Assembly: GCA_015680685.1 (NCBI GenBank)
Contig: MNCI01002920.1
Coordinates: 59,963 to 83,830 of the forward strand
DNA from: Gnetum montanum
Taxonomy: Eukaryota; Streptophyta; Gnetopsida; Gnetales; Gnetaceae
Direction: 5' to 3'
Length of the DNA: 23,868 nt
A program made the translations under genes and the position numbers. Positions 1 to 10,080 of the stretch are shown here, in pieces. The notes below the pieces were generated by a model. That model worked only from the letters and a program-made list of their open reading frames with translations, was not told where the DNA came from and did no database searches. How positions within the stretch are numbered: the stretch's first letter is position 1; each line of letters starts with the position of its first letter.

Positions 1-110
1 GTTCACATGTCACCCCATTCACCATTAGTATCATTCAAGTCAATAATCCCATACCTTCCCAATATTTTGCAAGGAACTCAAGGATGAGTTTTCATTCAAT
101 CATAGGGGTA
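1..110 (+). mobile_element. 3' internal end and polypurine tract of element A (partial)
   Basis: This short stretch closely matches the sequence just before element F's 3' LTR (about 19050-19162). Both contain AATAATCCCATACCTTCCC, then AATATTTTG and a GAGTTTTCATTCAATC block. It ends in a purine-rich ATAGGGGTA directly before the LTR start TGATGAG, so it holds the plus-strand priming tract. The rest of element A lies upstream of the window. Assignment is by similarity inside the window. Confidence 0.85.
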
Positions 111-121
111 TGATGAGCCGT

Positions 122-175
122 GATATCGTGTACGTGATATTGTATCCACCCCTGCAATATCGCGTATGCGATATC
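122..175. repeat. Imperfect inverted repeat in U3 of LTR A
   Basis: Two 21-base arms, 122-142 and 155-175, are reverse complements with three mismatches, separated by a 12-base spacer. Each arm contains GATATC-like and CACGTA/GCGTATGC-like near-palindromes. It lies about 20-70 bases upstream of the TATA box, where LTR enhancers usually sit. A regulatory or structural role is inference. Confidence 0.7.
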
Positions 176-193
176 GTAGCCCGCTATCATGTC

Positions 194-201
194 TATAAAT
201 A
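194..201 (+). promoter_or_regulatory. TATA box of LTR A
   Basis: TATAAATA lies at the same place as in the other family LTRs and is followed by AAGAG. In a plant LTR this would position RNA polymerase II for the genomic transcript. An AATAAA at 370-375 is the matching polyadenylation-type signal. Confidence 0.75.
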
Positions 202-922
202 AGAGGTGGGTTTTCCTTGTTCAGACATCTGGACTTAGACCCTTGGATAAACTATAGCAGTTTTACCATTCCAGAGTTAGAATAATTTCCATGTGCCCAT
301 AGTAGGAGTCTTAAAGTGAATAGATCTTTATTTGAGCAAATTGTACCTAAGCACATATTTGTGTACGATAATAAAGATGAACTTTTTGATAAACCTTGCA
401 GCATGTGGACTAAGTTAAATAGGATTTAATTATTGTTAAATGTTTAAATGCTTTCCTAGATAGTTAAATCTCTCTCAACCCTTGACTCTCCTAGTTAAGT
501 GCATTCAGTACAACCGCTTTGAGCATATGTGTAACGCTTGGTAACCCAGTAACGAGTAGCGTTTGGTAATCCCAGCAATGTTGCACTAGTTTAGGGTGTG
601 TGTAGCAAGTGGGAATAGATACTGGTGCTAGGATAATTAGAACTTAGTTAGTGAATAGTTAATAAAAGTTAGTCACTTAGTTCTTTTCACCTTTCCCTAT
701 TAGCATAGGCATTAAAAAGACAAAAGATATAAAAATCATATACCTCAAGCTTACTTAACCATACAACTGTGACAATATAAGTAAGTTTGGGAAGACAACG
801 ATTGATTAACCTTAAGTGTTTCACTAAGGTGCGTAAGCACTTAGTCCTTGGAATTCGACCGGATCGCATGTGAAATGCTCATATTCATATGGTTGAGTGT
901 AGGGGTACCTCGCCACTCATCA

Positions 923-3900
923 CCAACCAAGGAAGAAGTGCCCAAGAGGAGGAATGGACTAGTAGCCATAATTTCCTAAAGAGCAAGAGGCCAAAAACCA
1001 TGTAACGGGACCTCTTTGGGATAGGCTTGAAGTGGAATTTGTTCATTAGATTCCCATAATAGAGACTGGCCAATTTCAGCAAGATGAGATGCCAAGGCCA
1101 AGGCCAAATCTTGAGGTTACATTGACCAAGGCCTGCCTAGGAAAATTCATTTCAAGGAGGTCCAAAGCTCGGTTTTTCAAGAGCTTAACTTTGGTTGCTT
1201 CTTGGACTCAGTGTTAGAGGAAGTCCAAACTCAATTGCAGGGATCTCCCATGTGGCCCACTCTCTCTTCTAGTGGAGAATGGTACATAGGAGAAACATAC
1301 CTCTTCTAGAACAATTGGCAAGGAGATGTCACTGTTAAAATAAAAGACATAACCTTCTCTTACTCAATTAAGGCCATCATGAAGACCCTCGGCTTGCCTG
1401 ACATAAGGGAAAATTTGGCAGAAATCTCCATTCAAGTAGACCTAGAGGCACAGAAAGAATGGGTTCAACAGTGCTATGGGATGGATCATAAGGAGCATGG
1501 TGCACTCACTAAGGTGGAGCAACCCTATTTCAAAATAGTGACCTATTACTTGAACCTGATGATGAGGCCTAGTAAAGTGACTGTCTTCTCCACTTGTGTG
1601 TGCATTGCGTTGAGTGGTAAGTTTCTTGTTAACCTTCCTTAGCTCATCTTCCTTGAAATAGAGAAACATTTCAAAAAAATGATAAAGGGAGGAAGACACT
1701 CCTCTTTCAATTTCTGATCTACAAACTTTGTAGAAGGGGAGGCATAGCTTGTTACGCTAATGACATGCTCCACCATGCTCCTACCACATCTTGGTAGGAG
1801 ATGATGAAGGATAGGGCAGCTGCCAAGCTATTGGAGGAGGAGTAGTTACCATCACAATCTATCGATGAGATAATACCGAAGGTCCACGTAGCTGTTGAGT
1901 GAATGAGGAAACCTCATGAATAGTTGTTGTAGTAACAACAAGGTGAGACAAGTGGTGGTGAGCCATTAGTCTATTGGCTAGCATTGATCTATCTTAATGA
2001 AGTCACCAGGATGCTCTATTGGCTGGAGGAGATTTCCTCATTGTTTTCTATCCAATGCATTGAAGCATCCATGAGAATGAATCCAAGCACTTGAGAAGTT
2101 ATGATGTCCATCTGTGGATAATAAGAGTTCTCTAAAATCTCTGGGAACATTGTGAATTTCTTGATGCACTTGGAGAAAAGTGAGGGGGCTATTGTCCCAG
2201 TGATGCAACACCATGGCTAAGAAGCAATGGTGGAAGTGGTGGCGAACTGTGTGGTCAAAGCTTTGAACATTGGTGTGGTAGCCATGCCTGACATTGTTAC
2301 CTTAAAAGATGTACAGGATTTTGCAGAAGTATGAAATGGTTGATTAAGTACAATCCAACATGAGGAGGTGTTGGATCAATAGGTGGGAACTAAGCAATTA
2401 CTTATGGAGATCTTTGATCTTCCAAAAGAAATCACTGCTTCCAAGCTAGTGGTGCTTAAGACAAAGGGCAAGCTCATGATTGCTAACATCCAACTAGAGG
2501 TAGCCACTACAAAAATCCATTGGTTGGCTACTAAAGTTATAGAATTGAGGGTCCATCTTGTTGACCATGCCATTATTAGCTAGGCAATTATTAGAGATGA
2601 AGATTTAACACAAATTAAGGGAGGCTAAGAATGTTAGGAAGATGGTAGTCTTTGAATCCTCCTTATCAAAAGCACTTTCCTTTAACACTGATAAGGACTT
2701 ACTTGAAGTTTGCAAGGAAAACTTGGTGCTCACAAAGAACATTCACCACCTACAAAATGTCGAGAAGAAAAAAGACCAAATGGTTGAATTTGTAAGATAA
2801 GAGTAGGAGTAGCTTGCTAAGGTGAACCTAGATTTGAGTAGGTTGGTAGCTAAGAACCAAAATCTCTTTATGAAGAAAGTCGAGGTAGTTCGTCAAAAGA
2901 TAGCCATTGAGGTATCCACTTGGAAAAATGAAGCCCTAAAGTTTCAAAAATCACTACAGGGGCCAGGTGGGGCTGCTTAAAGAAGTAAATGGAAAATAAA
3001 TTTAACTAGTTAAGGTGAAGATGAACGAGGTACTCCAACAACTCTAGTAAATATTCGATGTGTGGTACTTGATCTTTGATGACTTAAATGCATACAACAA
3101 AGAAAAGATCTGCCTGAAGGAGTTGCAAATAGAGGAAATGACTAAATACATGGTGCTTGCCAACCTTTGATATGCAAACTTGGTGATGTTGACCGCAAGG
3201 AGGTCAAAGATGAAGTTAGAGAAGCAAGTGACCACTTCATACCTTCTTTATGAGGTTAAATTCAAGTATCATAAAGAGACAAAAAAAAGTTGGAAATAGC
3301 CAACATGGAGCTTGAAGTTCTCAAGAGTCATTTCACTAACCAATGATCAATTAGTGAGAACCTAGCCAAATGAATGAATTACTAACACAAGATACAAAAC
3401 CTCATCAAGACATTCGACATTGAATAGAAACAATTCATAGTATGGTTCAACAATGTTAAGGAGTTATTCCTTGTTATGCCTTGTCCATTGGATGTCCCTA
3501 TAGTAGCCCACATCGGTGAAGCCACGTGAACTATGTATGACCCATAAAGTAAGGAGGAGAAAATAAAAGCATTGTTGGATGCTTTTCGCCTAACTCCAGA
3601 AGCAATAGAATAGCCTTAGCCCCAGCTGCCACCACTGCCAAGAGCATAAGAGCTTAGTGAAGGTCCTTTAGCATCCCAGAAGCTTTTACCTCTTGGCATT
3701 ATTTGATCTCCTCCTCGTCTTCAGCAATTAGAGGATTCTTGCCATCATTTTTGTAAGGGTATCCAATTTTGTTGTTAATGACACCTAATTTTGTAAACTT
3801 TGTAAATTTGTACAATTCGACACTCAGAGCCAATTAATCGATAAGCTCATACCTTTCCAATTTTGTAAGAAGCTCGATCCTACTTTTGTTCACTTAAGGT

Positions 3901-3926
3901 TGAGTTTTTACTTAGTCGTAAGGGTA
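923..3926 (+). mobile_element. Internal region of element B (truncated; no recognisable gag-pol)
   Basis: This segment lies between the end of LTR A and the start of LTR B. Its last part (about 3820-3926) resembles the 3' untranslated end of elements A and F: CAATTAATCGATAAG..CATACCTTTCC, then AATTTTGTAAGAA, GAGTTTTTACT and AAGGGTA before TGATGA. That places it as the 3' internal part of an element whose 3' LTR is 3927-4776. The rest is a decayed plus-strand reading frame with none of the protease, RT or integrase motifs seen in F. Element A probably inserted into it, removing or displacing the 5' part. It may be a non-autonomous element or an element with an extra ORF downstream of an off-window pol. 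Confidence 0.65.
1115..3753 (+). pseudogene. Decayed long ORF of element B; possible plant-transposon-protein/coiled-coil product
   Basis: A coherent protein can be followed through several frames. Frame 2 covers about 1115-1797, frame 1 about 1801-2583, and frame 2 again about 2610-2980; the tail up to about 3753 is more decayed. The N-terminal third includes PRKIHFKEVQ, GEWYIGETYLF, DVTVKIKDITFSYSI and CVCIALSGKFLVNLP. This pattern loosely recalls the 'putative plant transposon protein' family (from memory, not tested). The middle is rich in K, E, L and Q with heptad-like spacing (for example CKENLVLTKNIHHLQNVEKK), suggesting coiled coil. The tail is proline/glutamine-rich (PQLPPLPRA). Many in-frame stops sit where CAA, CAG or CGA codons would fit, as expected from decay of methylated cytosine. 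It cannot make a full protein. No enzymatic motif is visible; function unknown. Confidence 0.5.
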
Positions 3927-4776
3927 TGATGAATGATCGACTAGGTACGTTGACAAGTGTGTGTTTACACAGCCTCATCAATGTAGCCCCATCAATGCAT
4001 GGTTTGATGTGTCAATGTTGTGTCATGTTATGCTTATATAAATGCATGTACCCTTTGTATTTATTGCACATTATGTCATTAGAGTAGCCAAGTTTTGTAA
4101 TTTTCTTTCTTAAGAGTTAGAATATTTTCTGAGTGCCTGCAGTAGGACTTTAAGGAGTTGGATGATCCTTATTTGAACATCATTGTACCTGGACACATTG
4201 ATGTGATGATAATAAAGACCAGATTCTTGGAACTCCTTGTAGCACTTAGAATTGATTAATGTTTATTTTCATGCACTTTATTGTTCATGCAATTTACATT
4301 TTTCTCCTTAGTGAATTAATGCATTTAATAATCAACACAAGTATGACCACTTCAAACATACCATTTAATGTTTGGTAATCCTCATAGTGGCTATTTAGAC
4401 ACTTGGTAACCGAGTAGCATTAAGATGGGTTTAGGATGCATACGAAAAGTCGACCTAGATGCTTTTTTTAAGCTAGTTAGCTTAAGGATCATTAAATAGT
4501 TAAGTAGTTAGTTTCCCAATTAATTATCTTTACTTCAATACTTAGATTAAATAAATAAAAATATAAAATATAAATAAATATCATGTGCCTTGGCTTACAC
4601 TTAACCATACAAATGAGCTTACATAAGTGAGAGCCAAGAAGACAACGATCTTAATCCCCACATCACTATCTTTTTCTATCGATACACTTAGGGATAAGTC
4701 CATAGAATTTGAGTGGATCGCTAGTTAATGCTTGTGATTCATATGGTTGGGTGGAGGGACTACTTGCTACTCATCA
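3927..4776 (+). repeat. 3' LTR of element B (850 bp)
   Basis: It starts TGATGAATG and ends ACTCATCA. It shares the family plan with LTRs A and F: TATA block, GAGTTAGAATA..TTTTCTGAGTGCCTGCAGTAGGA, AATAAAGACCAG, a TTTGGTAATC/TTGGTAACC block, and the terminal CATATGGTTGGGTGGAGGGACTACTTGC segment. U3 is unrelated to the GATATC-rich starts of A and F. It is preceded by AAGGGTA, the polypurine position, so it is a 3' LTR. The TGTGTTTACACAG and repeated CATCAATG motifs near 3958-4010 are specific to it. It is the most diverged plus-strand family LTR here. Confidence 0.85.
4035..4042 (+). promoter_or_regulatory. TATA box of LTR B
   Basis: TATATAAA occurs about 108 bases into the LTR, roughly the position of the TATA box in LTR A. 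The polyadenylation-type AATAAA is at 4211-4216. Confidence 0.6.
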
Positions 4777-5802
4777 AAGATGAACATCACATTTTCCTAG
4801 AATGTTTTATTCTAGAGCAAAGTTACCACAAATGGCACATTATAGCTGATGGTTTAATTAACCTTTTTAAAATAGAACCAATGAAACTTAGTAACTTTAT
4901 TAATGAAGTGTTTGCTACTCATGCTATGTATATTTTTATTTTTTCTATCTAATAGATCATATGTGTTTGTGAATGTAATAATAAATGTTTTAATTTGAAT
5001 TCAATTTTTTTAAAATATGAGTTTTTGAAAAGGTAGGAATTCTCAAAATGTCTTACATTTTCCTCATTCAAAAGTGTGATGATAATTACATTTTCCAAGC
5101 CTTATTGAATTTGTTACGAATAAAATGATTATTGGTAATAATCTCGTATGTAACTTTGAAGTTAAAAGGAAAAATAGATTTTCCATCATTCCAAAAAAAT
5201 GTTTGAAAATGCTTGATGCAAACTATTCTTAACTTTAAATAAAATTTCGAGATGAGAAATTAATTTTTCAATATTTTTTTTCTCTTTCAGTTTAGATCAT
5301 AAATGCTAGAAGCATCCTTCCATGTAATCTATCTATCATACATGCATAGATAGTATACCATAGTGATACTAAATTATTCTAAGAGGCACACAATTTAGAT
5401 GAATTGGTAGCCAAAGATCCTTCATTAAAAGAAAGGCATCATACACGAACTTACTTAAGCATATTTTCTTAAATTGTATTATGATTGTAATTTTAATACT
5501 TACCAAGCTTGCACAATGTCTTCCAAATTATTTCAAGGACTAAATATGTAAGAATTGAAATGACCTAAAGAAGGAGAAGATATTTAAGAAAGTTATTATA
5601 AGACTAAATATTATAATTTTTAAGTTTTTCTTTCATAAGTTTATTTCTTAAAAAGAGCATTCAAACATAATCTTCATCAATGGACTTTATAATGCATTTT
5701 GTTAAGAGAGAAACATGCTAGGTATAACAATTAATGAGGGCAAGTCATCTATTTTTCTAGCTACTAGTGTAAATATCCTAAGCAACTCTAGAAAAGGCTT
5801 TT
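4777..5802. other. AT-rich interval, no gene recognised
   Basis: The flank of LTR B reads through open for about 175 bases (to 4952), giving a peptide that starts inside the LTR and has no recognised motif. The remainder has many short A and T runs, frequent stops on both strands and no LTR, tRNA or coding pattern that I can identify. A short palindrome occurs near 5329-5353. Confidence 0.5.
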
Positions 5803-6811
5803 TAATGAGATTTGAGAGTTCCAATGCTCAACCATACAAGTCACATAGGCATATGCATACAACCAAATTGTAATCCATGAATGGGACAATATGTTCTCTA
5901 GCTAATTAATGTTAAGGTCATTGATCATTATGTTCTTACTAAAGTTAGTGGTATTTAAAATGTATGGTTTAATTCATAGTAAAGCATATGATATAATGAT
6001 GTTGTTTGGCCTAGATGACATAGAAGTAAAACATGATAAATAAGGGGTGTTGGAACCCAAAATAATTGAAACATAGGTATACCCCAAGATTTATAGAAGT
6101 TTATAACTTAGTACTACATAGTAGAATCAAACTTATGACATGGGGTTATTAGGCCAAGACTTGTACCACTAGCCTAACACCTCATTGTTTAAAATATGGT
6201 AAATTGAATATAAAATATAATTAACTAAAAAATAATGAAAATAAAAGACTAATCTAATCTAAGGTTATAATTATCAAATACTAGCCTACAATACACATCT
6301 TGGGCTTATAAAATTGTTATTAGGATTATCAAGCAACTCGCTACTTGGTAAACTAGGTGATGTTACTATCAAGTTACTAAACACTTGTACCTAATGCTCG
6401 AAACTAGTTGTACTTATTCTACCAAAATACTAACATGCAGCACAAAAATAAATTGCATAGGAAAAGTAGATAACATTGTAAAATAGATTAAAATGAAAAG
6501 TAAATCTATGCTAGGTAATATGTTGCAATGATTGTAAATAATATCGATCTTTATTTTTGTTCATGAAGTATGTTAAAATACACTTCACTTAAATAAAGAT
6601 GTTGTACAATTATTTATGATCACATTGTAGGCACTCATAACTAACTAGAAATTTAAGAGTTTCGGTAAGAATGGATCAACAAGTGTTATTTGGTGTGACA
6701 GGTGGCTAGTATTTATAGATATGACTAAGCCCAAATACATCATATTAATGAAATCGTAGGCAAAGATATGATATCATAGGTATGTAAAGGCTAATTCATG
6801 AAGGCTCATTA
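5803..6811 (-). repeat. Degenerate minus-strand LTR of the same family, interrupted by an insert
   Basis: Read on the minus strand, this follows the element F LTR from end to end. At its left edge TAATGAG..GCTCAACCATACAAG matches the reverse complement of the LTR terminus. Around 5960-5995 TGTATGGTTTAATTC..GCATATGATA matches the next block. At 6230-6440 it keeps TAATTAACTAA, ACACATCTTG and ATGCTCGAA..TAGTTGTACTTA. At 6520-6630 it keeps ATCTTTATTT, AAATAAAGAT and CATTGTAGGCACTCAT, then the TATA block (ATTTATAGATATGA) near 6711. It ends near GGCTCATTA. Removing the SINE-like insert leaves about 860 bases, close to the other LTRs. No clear target duplication is seen. Left of it, ATCCTAAGCAAC faintly recalls an inverted primer-binding site. 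Confidence 0.65.
6040..6183 (-). mobile_element. tRNA-derived SINE-like insert
   Basis: On the minus strand the segment starts GAGGTGTTAGGCTAGTGGTA. TAGGCTAGTGGT is a good RNA polymerase III A box (6165-6176 on plus) and AGTTTGATTCT a weaker B box (6123-6133). Their start-to-start spacing of 43 bases is essentially that of tRNA genes (about 44). The piece interrupts an otherwise collinear LTR remnant, and its far end is near GGGTTCCAACACCCC. There is no acceptor-stem pairing that would make a working tRNA, so a tRNA-derived SINE remnant fits best. I found no clean target duplication or poly-A/T tail. The 3' limit is approximate. Confidence 0.45.
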
Positions 6812-7029
6812 CAAGGCTCCCATTCATCTAACATGTAATTAGAAAAGAAGGATACTAATTACCAATTAGGTATATCTCAATGGGATAATCCTTTAACCTT
6901 CAATGGAGATGACTTGAGTCATCCTTGATTATGTTTGTCCTCAAGACAAGGAAAGAACAAGACCCATGACAAGGATGACCTCAAGACTAAGGTCTTTTAG
7001 TAGAATGCCAAGAGAATACTTAAAGGATT
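6812..7029. other. Short unassigned spacer
   Basis: Sequence between the minus-strand LTR and the first recognisable gag similarity. It contains GTCCTCAAGACAAGG- and GACCTCAAGACTAAGGTC-type repeats. It may be the decayed 5' part of element D, but I cannot align it with element F. Confidence 0.3.
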
Positions 7030-8040
7030 ACATGAGGACAAAAAGCTGACATAACTCTTCTAGTTCTTTATTGTCATCCCTTTCATCCTCATTATCAACC
7101 TTTTAACAAGGGTGAACATGGTTGAGATAAAAGGGGAAATGATCATAGGCAAGATGGACATGATAAGAGGAACCATCGCAGAGATGGTAACGTAAAATGC
7201 AGATGTGAATGAGAATATGGATACCATCATGAGAGGAGACAAACTAGGCAACACTAAGGAAGATATGGTCATGACAAGGATCATGATGATTAGGATAATT
7301 ATGATGAACCATTGCTTACCACAAGAAGTACGATAAACATCTGGGAGGCAGTTTACATCCTTGCTAGACATCATAGGGATAATAAAATTAAAAAGTTAGA
7401 TATGAACAACATCCTAACGTTTGAGAGAGGCTATAATGCAGAACTGCAACATTACTTACAAGCCTTCCATGATGTTTGCATCTTACAAAATCTTAAGAAT
7501 GAATGAAAAAAGCTAAAAATTTTCCCAAGAATACTTATTAAAGAAGTTATAAGTTGATACCAATCCTTGGAACTAGAATCTATTAAGAGATGGAGTACAA
7601 TGTTGGAATTGTTCAATGACAAATATTAAACATACTTTAGGGTGTCCAATTTGAGGAAGCAAATTTAAGGATGAAGACAAGATAATCATGAGTCTTATAG
7701 CATAGCATTGGATTGATGATATTCTGTTCCTCATAAGTGCCTAGGCCATGGATTTTCTCAAATGTAGTAACTACACAATATCATAGATGAACTTTGTATA
7801 AGAAAAGAGAGACTATTGGGATCTATATCCAAGGAAGATTATCTAAAATGAAAGCCCATCGAATCCAATTCTTTTAATCAAGTGATAAAGGAAGAATGTG
7901 AAATAAAGAAGAGAGAAAGTATAAAGGAAAACAATAAGGACCCCTCAATCCACAAAAAGGAGATATGTCTCTGTGAACCTGATGAATGAGCGTCATTAGA
8001 GAAGGTAGTGTAGAGTAAGACCTTTTTTATTTAAAATTTA
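7030..8040 (+). pseudogene. gag: Element D gag pseudogene, first half
   Basis: The translation follows element F gag in one frame. MNNILTFERGYNAELQHYL matches F's MNNIPRFEGGYNTDPENHL. RWSTMLELFNDKY and CLGHGFSQ match RWSTMLELFNNKY and CLGHGYSQ further on. Together these are the capsid-type retrotransposon gag domain. Upstream (7070-7300) it also keeps a His/Arg/Asp-rich stretch like the one in F. At least ten in-frame stops (TGA, TAA, TAG) but little frame loss are seen from about 7384 to 8030. The homology stops abruptly at 8040, where element E begins, and resumes at 20991. It is more decayed than F's gag, so D is older than or diverged from F. It is not functional. Confidence 0.8.
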
Positions 8041-8986
8041 TGTCACAACCAAAGAATTTACAAGGTTTAGTTATTTAATTTAGTACATTTGATTAATTCT
8101 TTAATACTATCAAATGCATTTCAATGAATTAGCTCTAATATTCTTAATTAAATCATCAGATTACATTACTATAATCATTATCATTATTGTTGTTTTTGTT
8201 GTTGTTACTAGTTCCCTATATAAGTGAATGCAATTTGCTTGCTAGGATTTTTTGTTAAAATTTTGTATCCCTTATTTTACTACTATTGGAGCTTAGTCAT
8301 AGATTTACTTTATATTTCATGATAAAATGTTGAAGTTTTTCTTTTGATAGTTGTCATTTTTTATGCACATAAATTTCTGAGTATTTGGCTATGGATATAA
8401 ATTTCTTTATGCACATATAATTATATCTTTTCATTTTACTATGCATATTTACTTATATAATACTCTGTTGATGAAGTAATTATGGTCCTTGACCCTACAT
8501 TTTGTCATTAAACTAGGATTTGGAGTTTATTTTTAATTATAATTAAATATTTCATAAATTAGGTTTGTTAAGTAAGTACCTTAGGATGATGTCTTACCTA
8601 GAATATGACTTTACAAATGTGTTTGAGATATTTAAAAATGTAGATTTTAATTTTGGTTCACATTTTATAGTTTTCTAAATCATTGTAAAAGTTTCAACAT
8701 TTGAATTTGATTTGATTTGGAATCTCCATGTACATGTTATGAGTATTTGAGTGCATAGAGAGAAATTAGGATATGAACTTGAAAAAAAGTAAAGTTTAAA
8801 AATTATTTAATAAAAAAGTAAAATCAAATTTTATAAGAAAAAGTCAAAGTGGAAAAGCACATTTATGTGCAAGTGGAAGAAAGAAAGTATATATGTTATA
8901 TGAAAAATGTATATAACACAATATGTTTTATTTGTTACTTTTCTTTACACACTGCCTTTATTTCATGCATTTTCTTTGCTACCTTT

Positions 8987-9043
8987 CTACCATTTATTTT
9001 TCATTGCTTGTTTTTCTACCATTTATTTTTCATTGCTTGTTTT
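8987..9043. repeat. Tandem duplication of a 29-bp T-rich unit
   Basis: Two adjacent copies of CTACCATTTATTTTTCATTG... occur at 8987-9015 and 9016-9043; the second breaks off at CTATCG. It lies in the pyrimidine-rich stretch upstream of the element E TATA box, so it may be a local duplication within a promoter region. Confidence 0.9.
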
Positions 9044-9171
9044 CTATCGTTTGTTTTGCAATCACCATTTTTGCAAAACCATGTCCCATTGCATTTTTCC
9101 AAAAAGATGTTTTTTGCCTTTCTTCTTCATTTTGAAGTTGATTTGAGCTCGATTTCTTTCATTTTTTCCTT

Positions 9172-9179
9172 TATAAATA
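9172..9179 (+). promoter_or_regulatory. TATA box of element E LTR
   Basis: TATAAATA is followed by GGTTGAGGCC and, about 25 bases on, CATCTCATTG, the usual layout of a plant LTR promoter and start region. It is about 1.13 kb inside E's left end. This supports calling E an LTR read on the plus strand. Confidence 0.6.
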
Positions 9180-10075
9180 GGTTGAGGCCTTAGTTACATC
9201 TCATTGTAGTTTGAAGAAGGGTTTTAAGTGTGACACGCTAAGCAAAGGAAAAAACAATTAAGAGTATTAGGTAGGAAATGAAGGCACAATGAAATTCTAG
9301 AAGCCTTGCTAACATAAGAAAGTTTATTTTATTTTTCTTTCCCATGGCTAACCTATATTGCTATACATTTTCTATCTCTCCTCTTTACTTTGTGGTCTTC
9401 AATTATTCATCTACCATTTTAATTAATATGCTGAGATTCTACAGATTTTTGTAATTTTGGGTCTTTTTTTTTAAAAAAATAATATTTTAATCATGTCCAT
9501 ACCATTTTCTATTTTTTGGTGAATTTTGGATATTGCAAAAATTATGCCCAACTTGCCCTTGGATGTTTTATGAATGTTTGAGATCTTCTGATGACATAAA
9601 CATGAGTTTGTAAGAATTTTGTTATGGATTTTGGACCATTTTGGACTTTTGGAATAAAATAATAATGTTTTTGGGACTAATTTTGCTCAATTGGTAGTGG
9701 GAGCCATGAATCTTCATGATGCCCCCGTCTGCATGTAGTAGTGGAGTGTTCTTTAGTGGGACCCATCCCACAGGAACAAGGGTTATTGGATGGATTTCCT
9801 ATATTGGATTTTGATTTGTAAGTTCATGTGAGGTATGGATTTAATTGTGACTAGGGTAGTGAGCAATTAAGTTTAGTGGTGTATGATGAGGCATAGTCAA
9901 GATGTTTCCTTCCAATGATATGTGTGCCTCCACCATTAAGGATGTTAGTAATGAGACTATTGCCAAGACCTGGTCATGAGTGACTTGTTTAGGGTCATAA
10001 GGCTAATCTGATGATAGCAATGAGGTTATTTTAAGACTTATCGGTGAGTTCTTTTGGTAGTGAGGATAACCAAGA

Positions 10076-10080
10076 CCTAG
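10076..10080. repeat. Target site duplication of element F, left copy
   Basis: CCTAG directly precedes the 5' LTR start TGATGAG and is repeated exactly at 20012-20016 directly after the 3' LTR end. Confidence 0.93.

Larger units (their letters stand above)
111..922 (+). repeat. 3' LTR of element A (812 bp)
   Basis: The repeat begins TGATGAG and ends CTCATCA, so it has TG...CA termini. It matches both LTRs of element F over most of its length: the TATAAATAAGAG promoter block, a TAGGAGTC...AAGTGAA block, AATAAAGATGAAC, the GTTTGGTAATCCCAG block and the terminal GGTACCTCGCC. It is a 3' LTR because a polypurine tract precedes it and no primer-binding site follows. Position 923 starts unrelated flank, CCAAC, which would be one copy of the target duplication; the partner copy is outside the window. 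Its first 70 bases (U3) differ strongly from F's. Confidence 0.9.
8041..10080 (+). mobile_element. Element E, left part: probable large solo LTR split by element F
   Basis: The insertion starts TGTCACAACC at the exact point where D's gag similarity stops. The other end is GGGTGTTACA at 20976-20985, where the gag similarity resumes. The ends are short inverted repeats of the TG...CA type typical of plant Ty3/gypsy LTRs. The flanking pentamers ATTTA (8036-8040) and AGTTA (20986-20990) match at four of five bases, consistent with a decayed target duplication. A TATA box lies at 9172. There is no primer-binding site, gag or pol, and the net length is about 3.0 kb, so a large solo LTR is the best reading. 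A short element or other insertion is possible. The overlapping frames at 8849-9193 are T-rich low-complexity sequence. Confidence 0.6.

Noticed and set aside
4728-4952. 74-codon ORF at the end of LTR B
   Set aside because: It starts inside the LTR and crosses its end into flank, so it is not a natural gene; no motif is recognised.
6122-6183. A functional tRNA gene
   Set aside because: A and B boxes are present, but no acceptor-stem pairing or convincing anticodon arm is visible; a SINE-like remnant fits better.
7060-7374. 104-codon hydrophobic minus-strand frame
   Set aside because: It is the reverse of the His/Arg/Asp-rich gag stretch of element D; reversed ATG/ATC-rich codons give a Met/Ile-rich pseudo-membrane protein.
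8849-9193. Three overlapping open frames of 70-114 codons
   Set aside because: They are Phe/Leu/Ser-rich because the DNA is a T-rich, partly duplicated LTR stretch; three frames of the same DNA are open together, which indicates composition, not coding.
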